This document shows, piece after piece, positions 6,177-14,290 of a DNA stretch of 29,137 nt (position 1 is its first letter; every line of letters begins with the position of its first letter). Under the pieces are notes generated by a model. The model ran no database searches. It worked only from the letters and a program-made list of their open reading frames with translations, and was not told the origin of the DNA. A program made the translations under genes and the position numbers. Origin of the DNA: DASRZM01 sp035686365 (GTDB lineage Bacteria > Pseudomonadota > Gammaproteobacteria > Xanthomonadales > Xanthomonadaceae); contig DASRZM010000097.1 in assembly GCA_035686365.1 (NCBI GenBank), positions 1 through 29,137 on the forward strand, written 5' to 3'.

Positions 6177-6796
6177 GGGCGAGCTGCAGTGGCGGCTGCG
6201 GCCGGATCGCTCCAGGTGTCCACGACCAGGCGCACGCGCACGTCGCCGCGGTCGGCGAACACCCGCCGGGGCAGCGGCAGGGTCCGGTCGCGGTACCAGT
6301 CGCGGAACTCGATGGTCCAGCCGGATTGGCGCATCGCCGCGGGCAGCCCTTCCGGGCCGAACTCGACCACCGCCTCGCCCGGTCCGCGCGCACCGCGCAC
6401 CCAGGCGCGCAGGTGCACCAGCGGCACCTGCATCCCCAGGGCCTCGGCCAGCAGCCGGTCGGCGTCGCGGGCGCGCCGCGGGCCGCCGTCGAGCCCCTCC
6501 AGCAGCGCACCGTGCGCATCGCCGGTCAGCCGCCAGCTGCGGCGGGAGACCGGAGCCGCCAGTTCGATCGCGTAGCGACCATCGTGTTCGCGCCAGTGGA
6601 TCCGGCCGCTACCGCTCTCGCGGCCGTCGGAAATCGCCAACCGGCCGCTGAGCGCCCATTCCGGGTCCGCCGCGATCCGTGCTTCCCGCGAGTGCTGCGC
6701 GAGCATCGCCGCCGGATCGGAAACGCGCGGCCGCGGCGCCGCGGCGCAGCCGGCCAGCAGCGCGGCGGCCACCAGGACCCACGCGGTCCGCTTCAC
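6173..6796 (-). CDS. lolB: Outer-membrane lipoprotein insertion protein LolB
   Basis: LolB accepts lipoproteins from LolA and inserts them in the outer membrane. The 207-residue product starts at a GTG (6796) overlapping the upstream TGA. It has a lipoprotein signal MKRTAWVLVAAALLAGC with the lipobox LAGC, so it should be lipidated on Cys17. The body has LolB features such as WALSGRLAISDGRESGSGRIHWRE and LTGDAHGALLEG. The lolB-ispE pair is conserved across many gammaproteobacteria. A longer upstream frame exists but would destroy the lipoprotein signal, so it was not used. Confidence 0.95.
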   Translation of the reverse strand: MKRTAWVLVAAALLAGCAAAPRPRVSDPAAMLAQHSREARIAADPEWALSGRLAISDGRESGSGRIHWREHDGRYAIELAAPVSRRSWRLTGDAHGALLEGLDGGPRRARDADRLLAEALGMQVPLVHLRAWVRGARGPGEAVVEFGPEGLPAAMRQSGWTIEFRDWYRDRTLPLPRRVFADRGDVRVRLVVDTWSDPAAAATAARP

Positions 6797-8490
6797 TGGC
6801 CGAACCTCTCCAGCGTCGTGCGCAGGGCACGGTTGTCCGGGTCCAGTTCGACACCCTCGCGCCAGATACGGACGGCCTTGTCCTTCTCGCCGCTCTGCCA
6901 CAGCACCTCCCCGTAGTGGGCTGCGATCTCCGGGTCCGGTTCCATCTCGTAGGCGCGCCGCAGCTGCTCGAGCGCCTCCTGGTGACGCCCCATCCGGTAC
7001 ATCACCCAGCCCATGCTGTCGACGATGGCGGCCGAATCGGGCTTCAGCTCGATCGCCTTGCTGATGTAAGCCAGCGCCTCCTCGTAACGCTCGGTGCGAT
7101 CGGCCAGGGTGTAGCCCAGCGCATTGAGCGCGTCGGCATTGTCCGGGTCCAGCTCGACCATGCGGCGCAGGTCGGCCTCGGCCGCCGGGATGTCGTCGGC
7201 GCGCTCGTGCGCCAGCGCGCGCGAGTACAGCAGGCCGGGGTCATCCTCGAAGATCATCAGGCCACGGTCGTAGGCGGCCAGGGCACCGCTCATGCGCTCG
7301 TGCTGCAGCAGCAGCTCGGCTTCCAGCAGGTAGGCGTCGCGCAGCACCTCGCCGTCGTCGCTGTCGCTGACCTGCAGTGTGCGCAGGCGCCTGAGCGCCT
7401 CGTCGAGCTTGCCGGTTTTCTCCAGCAGCACCGTGGTGCGCAACTCGGCGCGGCCGCGGCGGTCCGGGTCGCTGACGCGCGCGTACCAGCGCAGCGCTTC
7501 CTGGTTGCGTTCCAGCAGTTCGGCCAGCTGGCCCAGCAGGAACCAGCGCACATCGTCGCTGTCCTGGACATCGACCGAGAGCTCCTCGTACAGCGCGCGC
7601 AGCGCGTCGTTGTCCTGGGCGCGGGCTAGGAAGGCCACGCGCGCGAACAGGCTGGTCTCGTCCTGGGGTCCCTGGGCCAGCGCGGCGGCGGCGGCGCGCG
7701 CATCGCCCATGGCATCGAGCTCGATGGCAGCCGCGTAGCGCAGTTCGGTGGCGTCGCCGGCGTGGCTCAGCGCGCGGTCGATCGCCTCGCGGGCGGCTTC
7801 GTCCTCGCCGGCCTCGCGCAGCAGGCGCGCCTGCCACAGCCACACGCGGGGCGAATCGGCGAAGCGCGCGGCAGCGGCCTCCACCCAGCGACGCGCCAGG
7901 GCATCGTGGTCGCCGCGGGCCGAGACCTCGGCGAAAGCCAGGTAGGCCTCGGGCTTGCCCGGCGCGGCGCCGGCGCCGAGCACGTCCTCGAGGATGCCGG
8001 CCGTGAGCGCGCTCGAGGGCTGCGCGGCCAGGATCTGGGCCACCGCCTGCCACCCCTCGTCGTCGTCGGCGCCACGCAGCAGGTCGACCGCCATGGCGGT
8101 GGCCATGCCCCGGTCTCCCAGCTGCACGGCCAGGTGAACGCGCGCCTTCCGGACGGCCACGGTGGTCCCGGCCAGCGCCTCCCACTGCGCAATGGCGCGC
8201 TCTGCCAGCGCGCTGTCTCCCGCCAGCAGCGCCACCGCGGCGGCGCGTTCGGCCAATTCGGCATCGCGCCGCGCCTGGGCGGCGCGCAGGTACTCGGCCG
8301 CAGCGGCGGCCGGGTCGCCACCTTGCAGGGCGAACTCACCGGCCAGCATCGCCGCGAGCGGATCGTCGGCCTCGGCCATTGCGGCCGCCGCCACGGTGCC
8401 GGCCGGGGCGAGCAGCACGGCGGCGACCATGGCAAGGCGCAGCGCCAGGCGCCGGTAGGGATTGTGAAGACCGCTGGCTTTCGGGTGCAT
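6793..8490 (-). CDS. Periplasmic/secreted TPR-repeat protein
   Basis: The product has 565 residues with a likely N-terminal signal (RRLALRLAMVAAVLLAPAGTVAAAA). Helical repeats run through the whole length. The clearest TPR motifs are at the C-terminus: PAAEADLRRMVELDPDNADALNALGYTLADR, YEEALAYISKAIELKPDSAAIVDSMGWVMYRMGRHQEALEQLRRAYEMEPDPEIAAHYGEVLW. It resembles the tetratricopeptide proteins found next to lolB in Pseudomonas and Xanthomonas. The substrate or partner is unknown, but the 4-nt overlap with lolB suggests a role in envelope assembly. The ATG at 8490 is the first start giving a signal peptide. It diverges from hemA across a 200-bp gap. Confidence 0.85.
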   Translation of the reverse strand: MHPKASGLHNPYRRLALRLAMVAAVLLAPAGTVAAAAMAEADDPLAAMLAGEFALQGGDPAAAAAEYLRAAQARRDAELAERAAAVALLAGDSALAERAIAQWEALAGTTVAVRKARVHLAVQLGDRGMATAMAVDLLRGADDDEGWQAVAQILAAQPSSALTAGILEDVLGAGAAPGKPEAYLAFAEVSARGDHDALARRWVEAAAARFADSPRVWLWQARLLREAGEDEAAREAIDRALSHAGDATELRYAAAIELDAMGDARAAAAALAQGPQDETSLFARVAFLARAQDNDALRALYEELSVDVQDSDDVRWFLLGQLAELLERNQEALRWYARVSDPDRRGRAELRTTVLLEKTGKLDEALRRLRTLQVSDSDDGEVLRDAYLLEAELLLQHERMSGALAAYDRGLMIFEDDPGLLYSRALAHERADDIPAAEADLRRMVELDPDNADALNALGYTLADRTERYEEALAYISKAIELKPDSAAIVDSMGWVMYRMGRHQEALEQLRRAYEMEPDPEIAAHYGEVLWQSGEKDKAVRIWREGVELDPDNRALRTTLERFGQ

Positions 8491-8574
8491 GGGCGACAGC
8501 GTAGCGCGCGGCCGGCGTTCGGGAAATCGCCCGCTTGGCCGTGCGGTTTGGTGGATGCAAGTCTCGGATTTGCC

Positions 8575-8603
8575 TTGAATGGACCGCGGCGGACCCGCAG
8601 AAT
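8575..8603 (+). promoter_or_regulatory. Candidate hemA promoter
   Basis: TTGAAT (8575-8580) and CAGAAT (8598-8603) are separated by 17 bp, each matching 4/6 of the sigma-70 boxes. The site stands 88 bp before the hemA ATG in the divergent 200-bp gap. Nothing else convincing is seen in the rest of that gap. Confidence 0.3.
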
Positions 8604-8690
8604 TCCCGCCGGAGGGCCGCCGGCCGGGACCGCACATCCGATTCCGGTGCGATTCCGATGCCAGATTGTGCGGCCCGCACGGCCGAGACC

Positions 8691-9986
8691 ATGCCCCTGC
8701 TGACCCTGGGAATGAACCACCAGAGCGCGCCGTTGGCGCTGCGCGAGCGTGTCGCCATCGGCGAGGGCGACGTGCACGAAGCCCTGCGCGACCTGAAGGC
8801 CGCTCCGGGGGTCGGCCAGGCCGCCCTGCTGTCGACCTGCAACCGCACCGAGATCTACGCCGAGGTCGAGGCCGGCGCGCTTTCGGCACCCGCCCGGTGG
8901 CTGGCCCGCTACCGGGGCCTGGCGCCGGCCCAGGTCGACGAGTACTGCTACCTGCACGTGGACGGCATGGCCGTGCGCCACCTGTTCCGCGTGGCCACCG
9001 GGCTGGACTCCATGGTGCTGGGCGAGCCGCAGATCCTGGGCCAGGCCAAGCTCGCACACGTCCACGCGCGCGAGGCCGGCACCCTGGGCCCGGCGCTGGA
9101 CCGGATGTTCCAGCAGGCTTTTGCCGTCGCCAAGCGGGTGCGCACCGATACGCGCATCGGCGCCAACCCGGTCTCGATCGCGTTCGCCGGCGTGCGCCTG
9201 GCACAGCAGGTGTTCACCGAACTGGACAAGGCCTCGGTGATGCTGATCGGAGCCGGCGACACCGTCGAGCTTGCCGCCACCCACCTGGCCGAGCGCAGGG
9301 CGCGGCGGCTGCTGTTCGCCAATCGAACGCTCGAGCACGCGCAGGTGCTGGCGACCCGGTTTTCCGGCTACGCGCTGTCGCTGGGCGATCTGCGGCGACA
9401 TCTGTCCGAGGCCGACGTGGTGATCTCGGCCACTGCCTCGCGCGAACCGATCCTGCACCGCGATACGGTCGCACACGCGCTGATCGAGCGCCGGCGACGG
9501 CCGATGTTCATGCTGGACCTGGCGGTACCCCGGGACATCGCCCCGGACGTGGCCGGGCTCGAGGATCTGTACCTGTACACGATCGACGACCTGGAGGAGG
9601 TCATCGAGGAGAACCGCCGCACGCGGCGCGAGGCGGCCGACCAGGCCGAAGCCATCGTCGAGCTGCAGGCCGAGCATTTCATGGCCTGGTGGCGCGCCAG
9701 CACGCGCCAGGACGTGCTCCGGCGACTGCGCTCCGACAGCGCTGCGGTCAGCGATCGTACGCTGGAGCAGGCGCGCTCGATGCTGGCCCATGGCCGCGAC
9801 CCCGAGGCGGTGCTGGAATACCTGGCCCATACATTGACCAATCGCCTGCTGCATTCGCCCAGCGCGCGACTGCGCGAAGCCGCGCTCGGCGGCGACCTGG
9901 ATCTGCTCAACGCCGCCGAGCGGCTGTTCGCGCTCCTGGGCGAGGACAAGGACGCCGATGACGCCGACCATCCGCCGCAAGCTTGA
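8691..9986 (+). CDS. hemA: Glutamyl-tRNA reductase
   Basis: HemA reduces Glu-tRNA(Glu) to glutamate-1-semialdehyde, the first committed step of C5 tetrapyrrole synthesis. It has 431 residues. The nucleophile is Cys50 in STCNRTEIYAE, followed by the catalytic-domain signature GEPQILGQ. The NADPH-binding Rossmann segment is VMLIGAGDTVELAATHLAE, and the C-terminal dimerisation helices run from about residue 320. The ATG at 8691 gives the standard MPLLTLGMNHQSAPLALRE start. An in-frame ATG at 8658 would add 11 unrelated residues. The end overlaps prfA by 29 nt, so the two are translationally linked, as is usual for hemA-prfA. Confidence 0.97.
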   Translation: MPLLTLGMNHQSAPLALRERVAIGEGDVHEALRDLKAAPGVGQAALLSTCNRTEIYAEVEAGALSAPARWLARYRGLAPAQVDEYCYLHVDGMAVRHLFRVATGLDSMVLGEPQILGQAKLAHVHAREAGTLGPALDRMFQQAFAVAKRVRTDTRIGANPVSIAFAGVRLAQQVFTELDKASVMLIGAGDTVELAATHLAERRARRLLFANRTLEHAQVLATRFSGYALSLGDLRRHLSEADVVISATASREPILHRDTVAHALIERRRRPMFMLDLAVPRDIAPDVAGLEDLYLYTIDDLEEVIEENRRTRREAADQAEAIVELQAEHFMAWWRASTRQDVLRRLRSDSAAVSDRTLEQARSMLAHGRDPEAVLEYLAHTLTNRLLHSPSARLREAALGGDLDLLNAAERLFALLGEDKDADDADHPPQA

Positions 9987-11037
9987 CGCGCTGGCCGAGC
10001 GCCACGAGGAGGTCGGCCGACTGCTTTCCGAGCCGGAGTTGCTGGCGCAGCCGGACCGGTTCCGCGAGCTCAGCCGCGAATACGCGCAGCTGCAGCCATT
10101 GGCGCGGATGCTCGAGGATTTCCGAAGCGCCGAGCGCGACCTGGCAGGAGCGCAGGCGATGCGCGCCGACGCGGAACTGCGCCAGCTCGCCGAGGATGAG
10201 ATCGCCGCCCAGCGCGAGCGCCTGCACGCGCTCGAGCACGACCTGCAGCTGATGCTGCTGCCGCACGACCCGCGCGACGAGTCCAGCATCTTCCTGGAGG
10301 TACGCGCCGGAACCGGCGGCGACGAGGCGGCGATCTTCGCCGGCGACCTGTTCCGCATGTACGCGCGCCATGCCGAGCGCAGGCGCTGGCCGCTGGAGGT
10401 GCTCTCGGCGAGCCCGGGGGAGCATGGCGGCTACCGGGAGATCATCGCCCGCCTCGAGGGCCAGGGCGCCTATTCGCGACTGAAGTTCGAGTCCGGCACG
10501 CACCGCGTCCAGCGGGTCCCGGAGACCGAATCGCAGGGCCGCATCCACACCTCGGCGGCGACCGTGGCGATCCTGCCCGAACTGGATCCGATCCAGGACG
10601 TGGAAGTGAACGAGACCGACCTGAAGATCGATACCTTCCGCGCTTCCGGTGCCGGCGGCCAGCACGTGAACAAGACCGACTCGGCGATCCGGATCACCCA
10701 CCTGCCCTCGGGCATCGTGATCGAATGCCAGCAGGAGCGCAGCCAGCACAAGAACCGCGCACGCGCGCTGTCGCTGCTCAAGGCCAGGCTGCTCGACGGG
10801 CAGCGCCAGGCCCAGACCGAGGGCCAGGCGCAGGAGCGCCGAATGCAGGTGGGTTCGGGCGACCGCAGCCAGCGCATCCGCACCTACAACTTTCCCCAGG
10901 GGCGCGTCACCGACCACCGCGTGGAAGGGCTCACGCTGTACCGCCTGCCCGAAATCATGGACGGGGATCTGGATGAGCTGATCGATCGCCTCACCCGGGA
11001 ACACCAGGCCGACCAGCTTGCGGCGCTGTCGCAATGA
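9958..11037 (+). CDS. prfA: Peptide chain release factor 1
   Basis: RF1 (359 residues) ends translation at UAA and UAG. The catalytic GGQ is at 233-235 in SGAGGQHVNKTDSAIR. The stop-codon reading PxT motif is at 188-190 and reads PET, where E. coli has PAT. The glutamate is unusual for gammaproteobacteria but fits the PxT pattern. It begins inside hemA and ends with ATGA shared with the next gene. The PrmC methylase that often follows prfA in other gammaproteobacteria is absent here. Confidence 0.97.
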   Translation: MTPTIRRKLDALAERHEEVGRLLSEPELLAQPDRFRELSREYAQLQPLARMLEDFRSAERDLAGAQAMRADAELRQLAEDEIAAQRERLHALEHDLQLMLLPHDPRDESSIFLEVRAGTGGDEAAIFAGDLFRMYARHAERRRWPLEVLSASPGEHGGYREIIARLEGQGAYSRLKFESGTHRVQRVPETESQGRIHTSAATVAILPELDPIQDVEVNETDLKIDTFRASGAGGQHVNKTDSAIRITHLPSGIVIECQQERSQHKNRARALSLLKARLLDGQRQAQTEGQAQERRMQVGSGDRSQRIRTYNFPQGRVTDHRVEGLTLYRLPEIMDGDLDELIDRLTREHQADQLAALSQ

Positions 11038-11495
11038 ACGAATCCGGGCTGCAGGTCCGCCGGGCCACCGACGCAGACCGGCAGCCGCTGGCGCGTCTGT
11101 TCGACGGCTACCGCGTCTTCTACGGCCAGCCGTCCGATCCGGAGCGTGCCCTCCGGTTCATCCAGGAGCGCTTCCGCCAGGGCGACTCGGTGATCCTGCT
11201 GGCCTGCATCGATGCTGCCGCGGTCGGCTTCGTGCAGCTGTATCCGATGCACTCCTCGGTGCTCACCGATCGCGTCTGGGTGCTCAACGACCTGTTCGTG
11301 GACCCGCCCAGCCGCGCGCTGGGCGCCGGTCGCGCCCTGCTGGAGGCCGCGCGCGCATTCGGGGAGGCCGACGGTGCGCTGCGCCTGCAGCTCGAAACCC
11401 GGCGAACCAACACGGTCGCCCAGGCGCTGTACACCGAGCTGGGCTGGCAGGTCGAGGACGAAACCGTCTGGTACCAGCTGCCGCTGCGCGGATGA
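11034..11495 (+). CDS. GNAT-family N-acetyltransferase
   Basis: The 153-residue protein has the GNAT fold signature. A beta strand VWVLNDLFVDPPSR leads into the acetyl-CoA loop RALGAGRALLEAAR (R-x-x-G-x-G/A). The C-terminal part VAQALYTELGWQVEDETVWYQL is typical of small GNAT enzymes. The acceptor is not predictable from sequence. The start overlaps the prfA stop (ATGA) and the end overlaps the next start (ATGA), so it is translated in a coupled series with RF1 and the GT41 protein. A translation-related target is possible but only an inference from position. Confidence 0.9.
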   Translation: MNESGLQVRRATDADRQPLARLFDGYRVFYGQPSDPERALRFIQERFRQGDSVILLACIDAAAVGFVQLYPMHSSVLTDRVWVLNDLFVDPPSRALGAGRALLEAARAFGEADGALRLQLETRRTNTVAQALYTELGWQVEDETVWYQLPLRG

Positions 11496-13561
11496 TGGCC
11501 GATCCGCGCACGCTGGGCGCGATCGCCGCGTGCATCGAGCGCGGCGACGCCGATGCCGCCATCGCGATGGCGCAGCAGGCCCTGGCGCAGGCTCCGGAGG
11601 CGGCCGAGCTGCACCGGCTGCTGGGGGTGGCACTGGCCGGCAGCGGCCGGCACGCGCAGGCCCAGGCTTCGCTGCAGCGTGCCGCCGAGCTGGACCGGTC
11701 CTCGTGGATGACGCTGTGCAACCTGGCCAGCGCACAGATGGCCGCGGGCGATCTGCAGGCGGCCGGACGGACGCTGGAAAGTGCCCGGCAGCTCGCCCCG
11801 CGGCAGCCGGCAGTACTGAACCTGACCGGCAACCTGGCGCTGCAACTCGGCGACCTGGCGGCCGCGCGCGCGGCCTACGAGGACCTGCTCGGGCAAGCCG
11901 ACCGGCATCTGCCCGGCTGGCTGAATCTGACCGAGACCCTGCTGCGGCTGGGGGATCCGGCCGCAGCCGAGCGCACGGGCGCCCGCGCACTGGCCCTGGC
12001 GCCGGGCCACCCGCAGGCCCTGGCGCTGCTGGGCAAGGCCGCCAGCCTGGCCGGAGACGCCGCATCGGCATTGGAGCGCCTGCGCCAGGCGCAGCGTGCC
12101 GATCCCGCCTCGGCGCCGATCGCCCTGTGGCTGGGCCACGCACTGGAAGAAGCCGGCGACCTGGAGGCGGCCGAGCGCGCCTACGCCCGGGCCCACGAAC
12201 GGGCGCCGGCGCACGCGGCAATCGCCGGGCACCTGCTGCATTCCCGGCGCCGTATCGCCCGCTGGGAAGGGCTCGAGGCGCTCTCGCGCCAGGTCCGCGA
12301 GGCCATCACCGTCGGCCGCGAGGCGATGGAGCCCTTCGCCTTCCTGTCCGAGGATGCCGGCGCCGACGAGCAGCTGGCCTGCGCCCGCCTGCGCGCCGCC
12401 CAGCTCTCCGGCATCCGGGCGCTGCCGCCCGTCCCGGGGCCGCGACCGCACGGTGCCCCGCGCGTGGGCTTCGTATCCAACGGCTTCGGTGAGCATCCCA
12501 CCGGACTGCTGCTCGTTGCGCTGATCGAGGCACTGCGCGGCCATGCCATCCAGACCCATGCTTTCGCCACCACGCCCGACGACGGCGGGCCGATCCGCCG
12601 ACGCTTGCAGGCGGCCTTCGGCGCGTTCCACCAGGTCGACGGGCTCGACCACGAGTCCGTCGCCGCGCGCATCCGCGCCCAGGACATCGAAATCACCATC
12701 GACCTGCGCGGCTGGGGCGGCGGCGGCACGCCGGCGGTGTTCGCGCGCCGTCCGGCACCGGTGCAGGTCAACTGGCTGGCCTACCCTGGTACCTCGGGCG
12801 CGCCGTGGATCGATTACGTGATCGCCGATCGCGTGGTGCTGCCCGAGTCGCTGCGCCGGTTCCACTCCGAGGCGGTGGCCTGGCTGCCGCGCTGCTTCCA
12901 GCCCTCGGACACCCGCCGCATCGTTGGGCAGCCGCCGCCCCGGTCCGAGTGCGGCCTGCCCGAGCAGGCGGTCGTGTTCGCCAGCTTCAACAACGGCTAC
13001 AAGCTCAATGCGCACAGCTTCGCCCGGATGATGGCCGTGCTGCGCGCGGTGGACGACAGCGTGCTGTGGCTGCTCTCGGCGCCCGGCCAGGCCGATCGGC
13101 GCCTGCGCGAGGCCGCACGCGCTGCCGGCGTGGTGCCCGAGAGGCTGGTGTTCATGCGCAAGCAGCCGCACCCGGACTACCTGTCGCGCTACGCCCACGC
13201 CGACCTGTTCCTCGATACCCTGCCCTACAACGCACACACGACCGCCTCGGACGCCCTGTGGGCCGGCTGCCCGCTGCTGACCCTGCCCGGTCGCAGCTTC
13301 GCTGCGCGCGTGGCTGCCAGCCTCGACCACCACCTGGGCATGGCGCACCTGATCGCCGCCGACGCCCAGGCCTATGTGACCTGCGCGGCGGCGCTGGGGC
13401 GCGACCGCCCGGCGCTGTCCGCGCTGCGGGAGGAACTGCGGCAACGCCGGCGCGACAGCGGCCTGTTCGACATGGACGCCTTTGCAGTGGACCTGGCCAC
13501 CGTCCTGGATGCGATGGCGCAACGGCACCGGTCCGGCCTGACACCGGCCGATCTGGGATGA
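11492..13561 (+). CDS. TPR-GT41 glycosyltransferase (O-GlcNAc transferase/SPINDLY-like)
   Basis: The product has 689 residues. Residues 1 to about 270 are TPR repeats. Residues from about 310 form the two-lobed GT41 catalytic region. Residues aligned with the human OGT active site are present: His335 in GEHPTG, Lys504 in FNNGYKLNAH, and His582 in NAHTTASDALWAG, the nucleotide-sugar binding loop. GT41 enzymes transfer GlcNAc or fucose to Ser/Thr of proteins; the Xanthomonas campestris homologue has served as a structural model for OGT. No signal peptide is seen, so it is cytoplasmic. It is coupled by ATGA to the GNAT gene. The donor and targets in this organism are unknown. Confidence 0.92.
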   Translation: MMADPRTLGAIAACIERGDADAAIAMAQQALAQAPEAAELHRLLGVALAGSGRHAQAQASLQRAAELDRSSWMTLCNLASAQMAAGDLQAAGRTLESARQLAPRQPAVLNLTGNLALQLGDLAAARAAYEDLLGQADRHLPGWLNLTETLLRLGDPAAAERTGARALALAPGHPQALALLGKAASLAGDAASALERLRQAQRADPASAPIALWLGHALEEAGDLEAAERAYARAHERAPAHAAIAGHLLHSRRRIARWEGLEALSRQVREAITVGREAMEPFAFLSEDAGADEQLACARLRAAQLSGIRALPPVPGPRPHGAPRVGFVSNGFGEHPTGLLLVALIEALRGHAIQTHAFATTPDDGGPIRRRLQAAFGAFHQVDGLDHESVAARIRAQDIEITIDLRGWGGGGTPAVFARRPAPVQVNWLAYPGTSGAPWIDYVIADRVVLPESLRRFHSEAVAWLPRCFQPSDTRRIVGQPPPRSECGLPEQAVVFASFNNGYKLNAHSFARMMAVLRAVDDSVLWLLSAPGQADRRLREAARAAGVVPERLVFMRKQPHPDYLSRYAHADLFLDTLPYNAHTTASDALWAGCPLLTLPGRSFAARVAASLDHHLGMAHLIAADAQAYVTCAAALGRDRPALSALREELRQRRRDSGLFDMDAFAVDLATVLDAMAQRHRSGLTPADLG

Positions 13562-13592
13562 TTCGGCCAGGAGCGGCAGGGAACCGGAAACG

Positions 13593-14114
13593 ATGAGCCA
13601 CGCAGACCAGTTCGTACCGATGGCGATCGCCGTGCTGACGGTGTCGGACTCGCGCACGTTGGAAAGCGACGACTCGGGCGCCTACCTGGTCGGGGCGCTG
13701 AGCGCGGCCGGCCACCGTGTGCATGCACGCGAACTGCTTCCGGACGACCGCTACCGCGTGCGCGCGCTGGTGGCGGCCTGGATCGCCGACCCGGCCGTGG
13801 ACGGGGTGATCGTCAGCGGCGGCACCGGCTTCACCGGTCGCGATTCCACGCCCGAGGCGATCGCGCCGCTGCTGGACCGGCACATGCCCGGCTTCGGTGA
13901 GCTGTTCCGCGTGGCCAGCTTCGAGGAGATCGGGACCGCGGCACTGCAGTCGCGTGCGTTCGCCGGCCTGGCCAACGGCACCTTCGTATTCTGCCTGCCC
14001 GGGTCCACCTCGGCCTGCCGCACCGCATGGGAGCGCCTGTTGCGCGCCCAGCTCGATGCCCGCACCCGCCCGTGCAATCTGGCCTCGTTGCGCCCACGGC
14101 TGCACGAGCGCTGA
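13593..14114 (+). CDS. moaB: Molybdenum cofactor biosynthesis protein B (MoaB)
   Basis: This 173-residue MoaB/MogA-type protein acts in molybdopterin adenylylation. The signature SGGTGFTGRDSTPEAI is near residue 73, and IAVLTVSDSRTLESDDSG opens the fold. FRVASFEEIGTAALQSRAFAGL and FCLPGSTSACRTAWERLL complete the family pattern. It starts 31 bp after the GT41 gene, probably in the same operon. No other molybdenum-cofactor gene is in the window. A long structured gap follows it. Confidence 0.93.
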   Translation: MSHADQFVPMAIAVLTVSDSRTLESDDSGAYLVGALSAAGHRVHARELLPDDRYRVRALVAAWIADPAVDGVIVSGGTGFTGRDSTPEAIAPLLDRHMPGFGELFRVASFEEIGTAALQSRAFAGLANGTFVFCLPGSTSACRTAWERLLRAQLDARTRPCNLASLRPRLHER

Positions 14115-14127
14115 TCACCGCATAAGG

Positions 14128-14271
14128 AACCTCTGAACAAGTTCAGTGGTTCGTGCGCCATGGATGGCGCGCTCGCGGATCAAGCACCCAGTGCTTGATC
14201 CGGCGGAGCCGAGTCCGGACATGCGCCGGACTCGGCGAGTCTGATCAAGTCCAGGATGGACTTGATCAGAC
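14128..14271 (+). promoter_or_regulatory. Five-hairpin array between moaB and ppk2 (candidate RsmA/CsrA-binding RNA)
   Basis: Five hairpins follow one another almost without spacers. H1 is 14128-14151 (10 bp with one mismatch). H2 is 14155-14170 (7 bp, tip CATGGATG). H3 is 14176-14202 (12 bp, 3-nt loop). H4 is 14208-14236 (11 bp, 7-nt loop). H5 is 14239-14271 (15 bp, tip CAGGATG). All stems except H1 are perfect. H2 and H5 show GGA at the tip in the sense direction, as in CsrB/RsmZ-type RNAs and in leaders bound by CsrA/RsmA. The array could be the moaB 3' UTR, the ppk2 leader or a separate small RNA. No gene is seen in this 176-bp gap. Confidence 0.6.
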
Positions 14272-14290
14272 CCTTCATGAGGAACCCACG

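Noticed and set aside
8658..8690. An upstream ATG start for hemA
   Set aside because: It adds 11 residues not seen in the family and has no ribosome-binding site. The ATG at 8691 gives the canonical start and puts the nucleophile at Cys50.
7767..10358. An 863-codon minus-strand open frame across the hemA promoter, hemA and part of prfA
   Set aside because: It lies opposite hemA and prfA, whose catalytic motifs are unmistakable, and its translation shows no domain.
11120..13657. An 845-codon minus-strand open frame opposite the GT41 gene
   Set aside because: It is an antisense shadow produced by high GC; the plus strand carries TPR and GT41 motifs.
14115..14290. An insertion sequence or CRISPR-like array between moaB and ppk2
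   Set aside because: The five stems differ in sequence, so there is no repeat-spacer pattern, and there is no transposase or long terminal inverted repeat.
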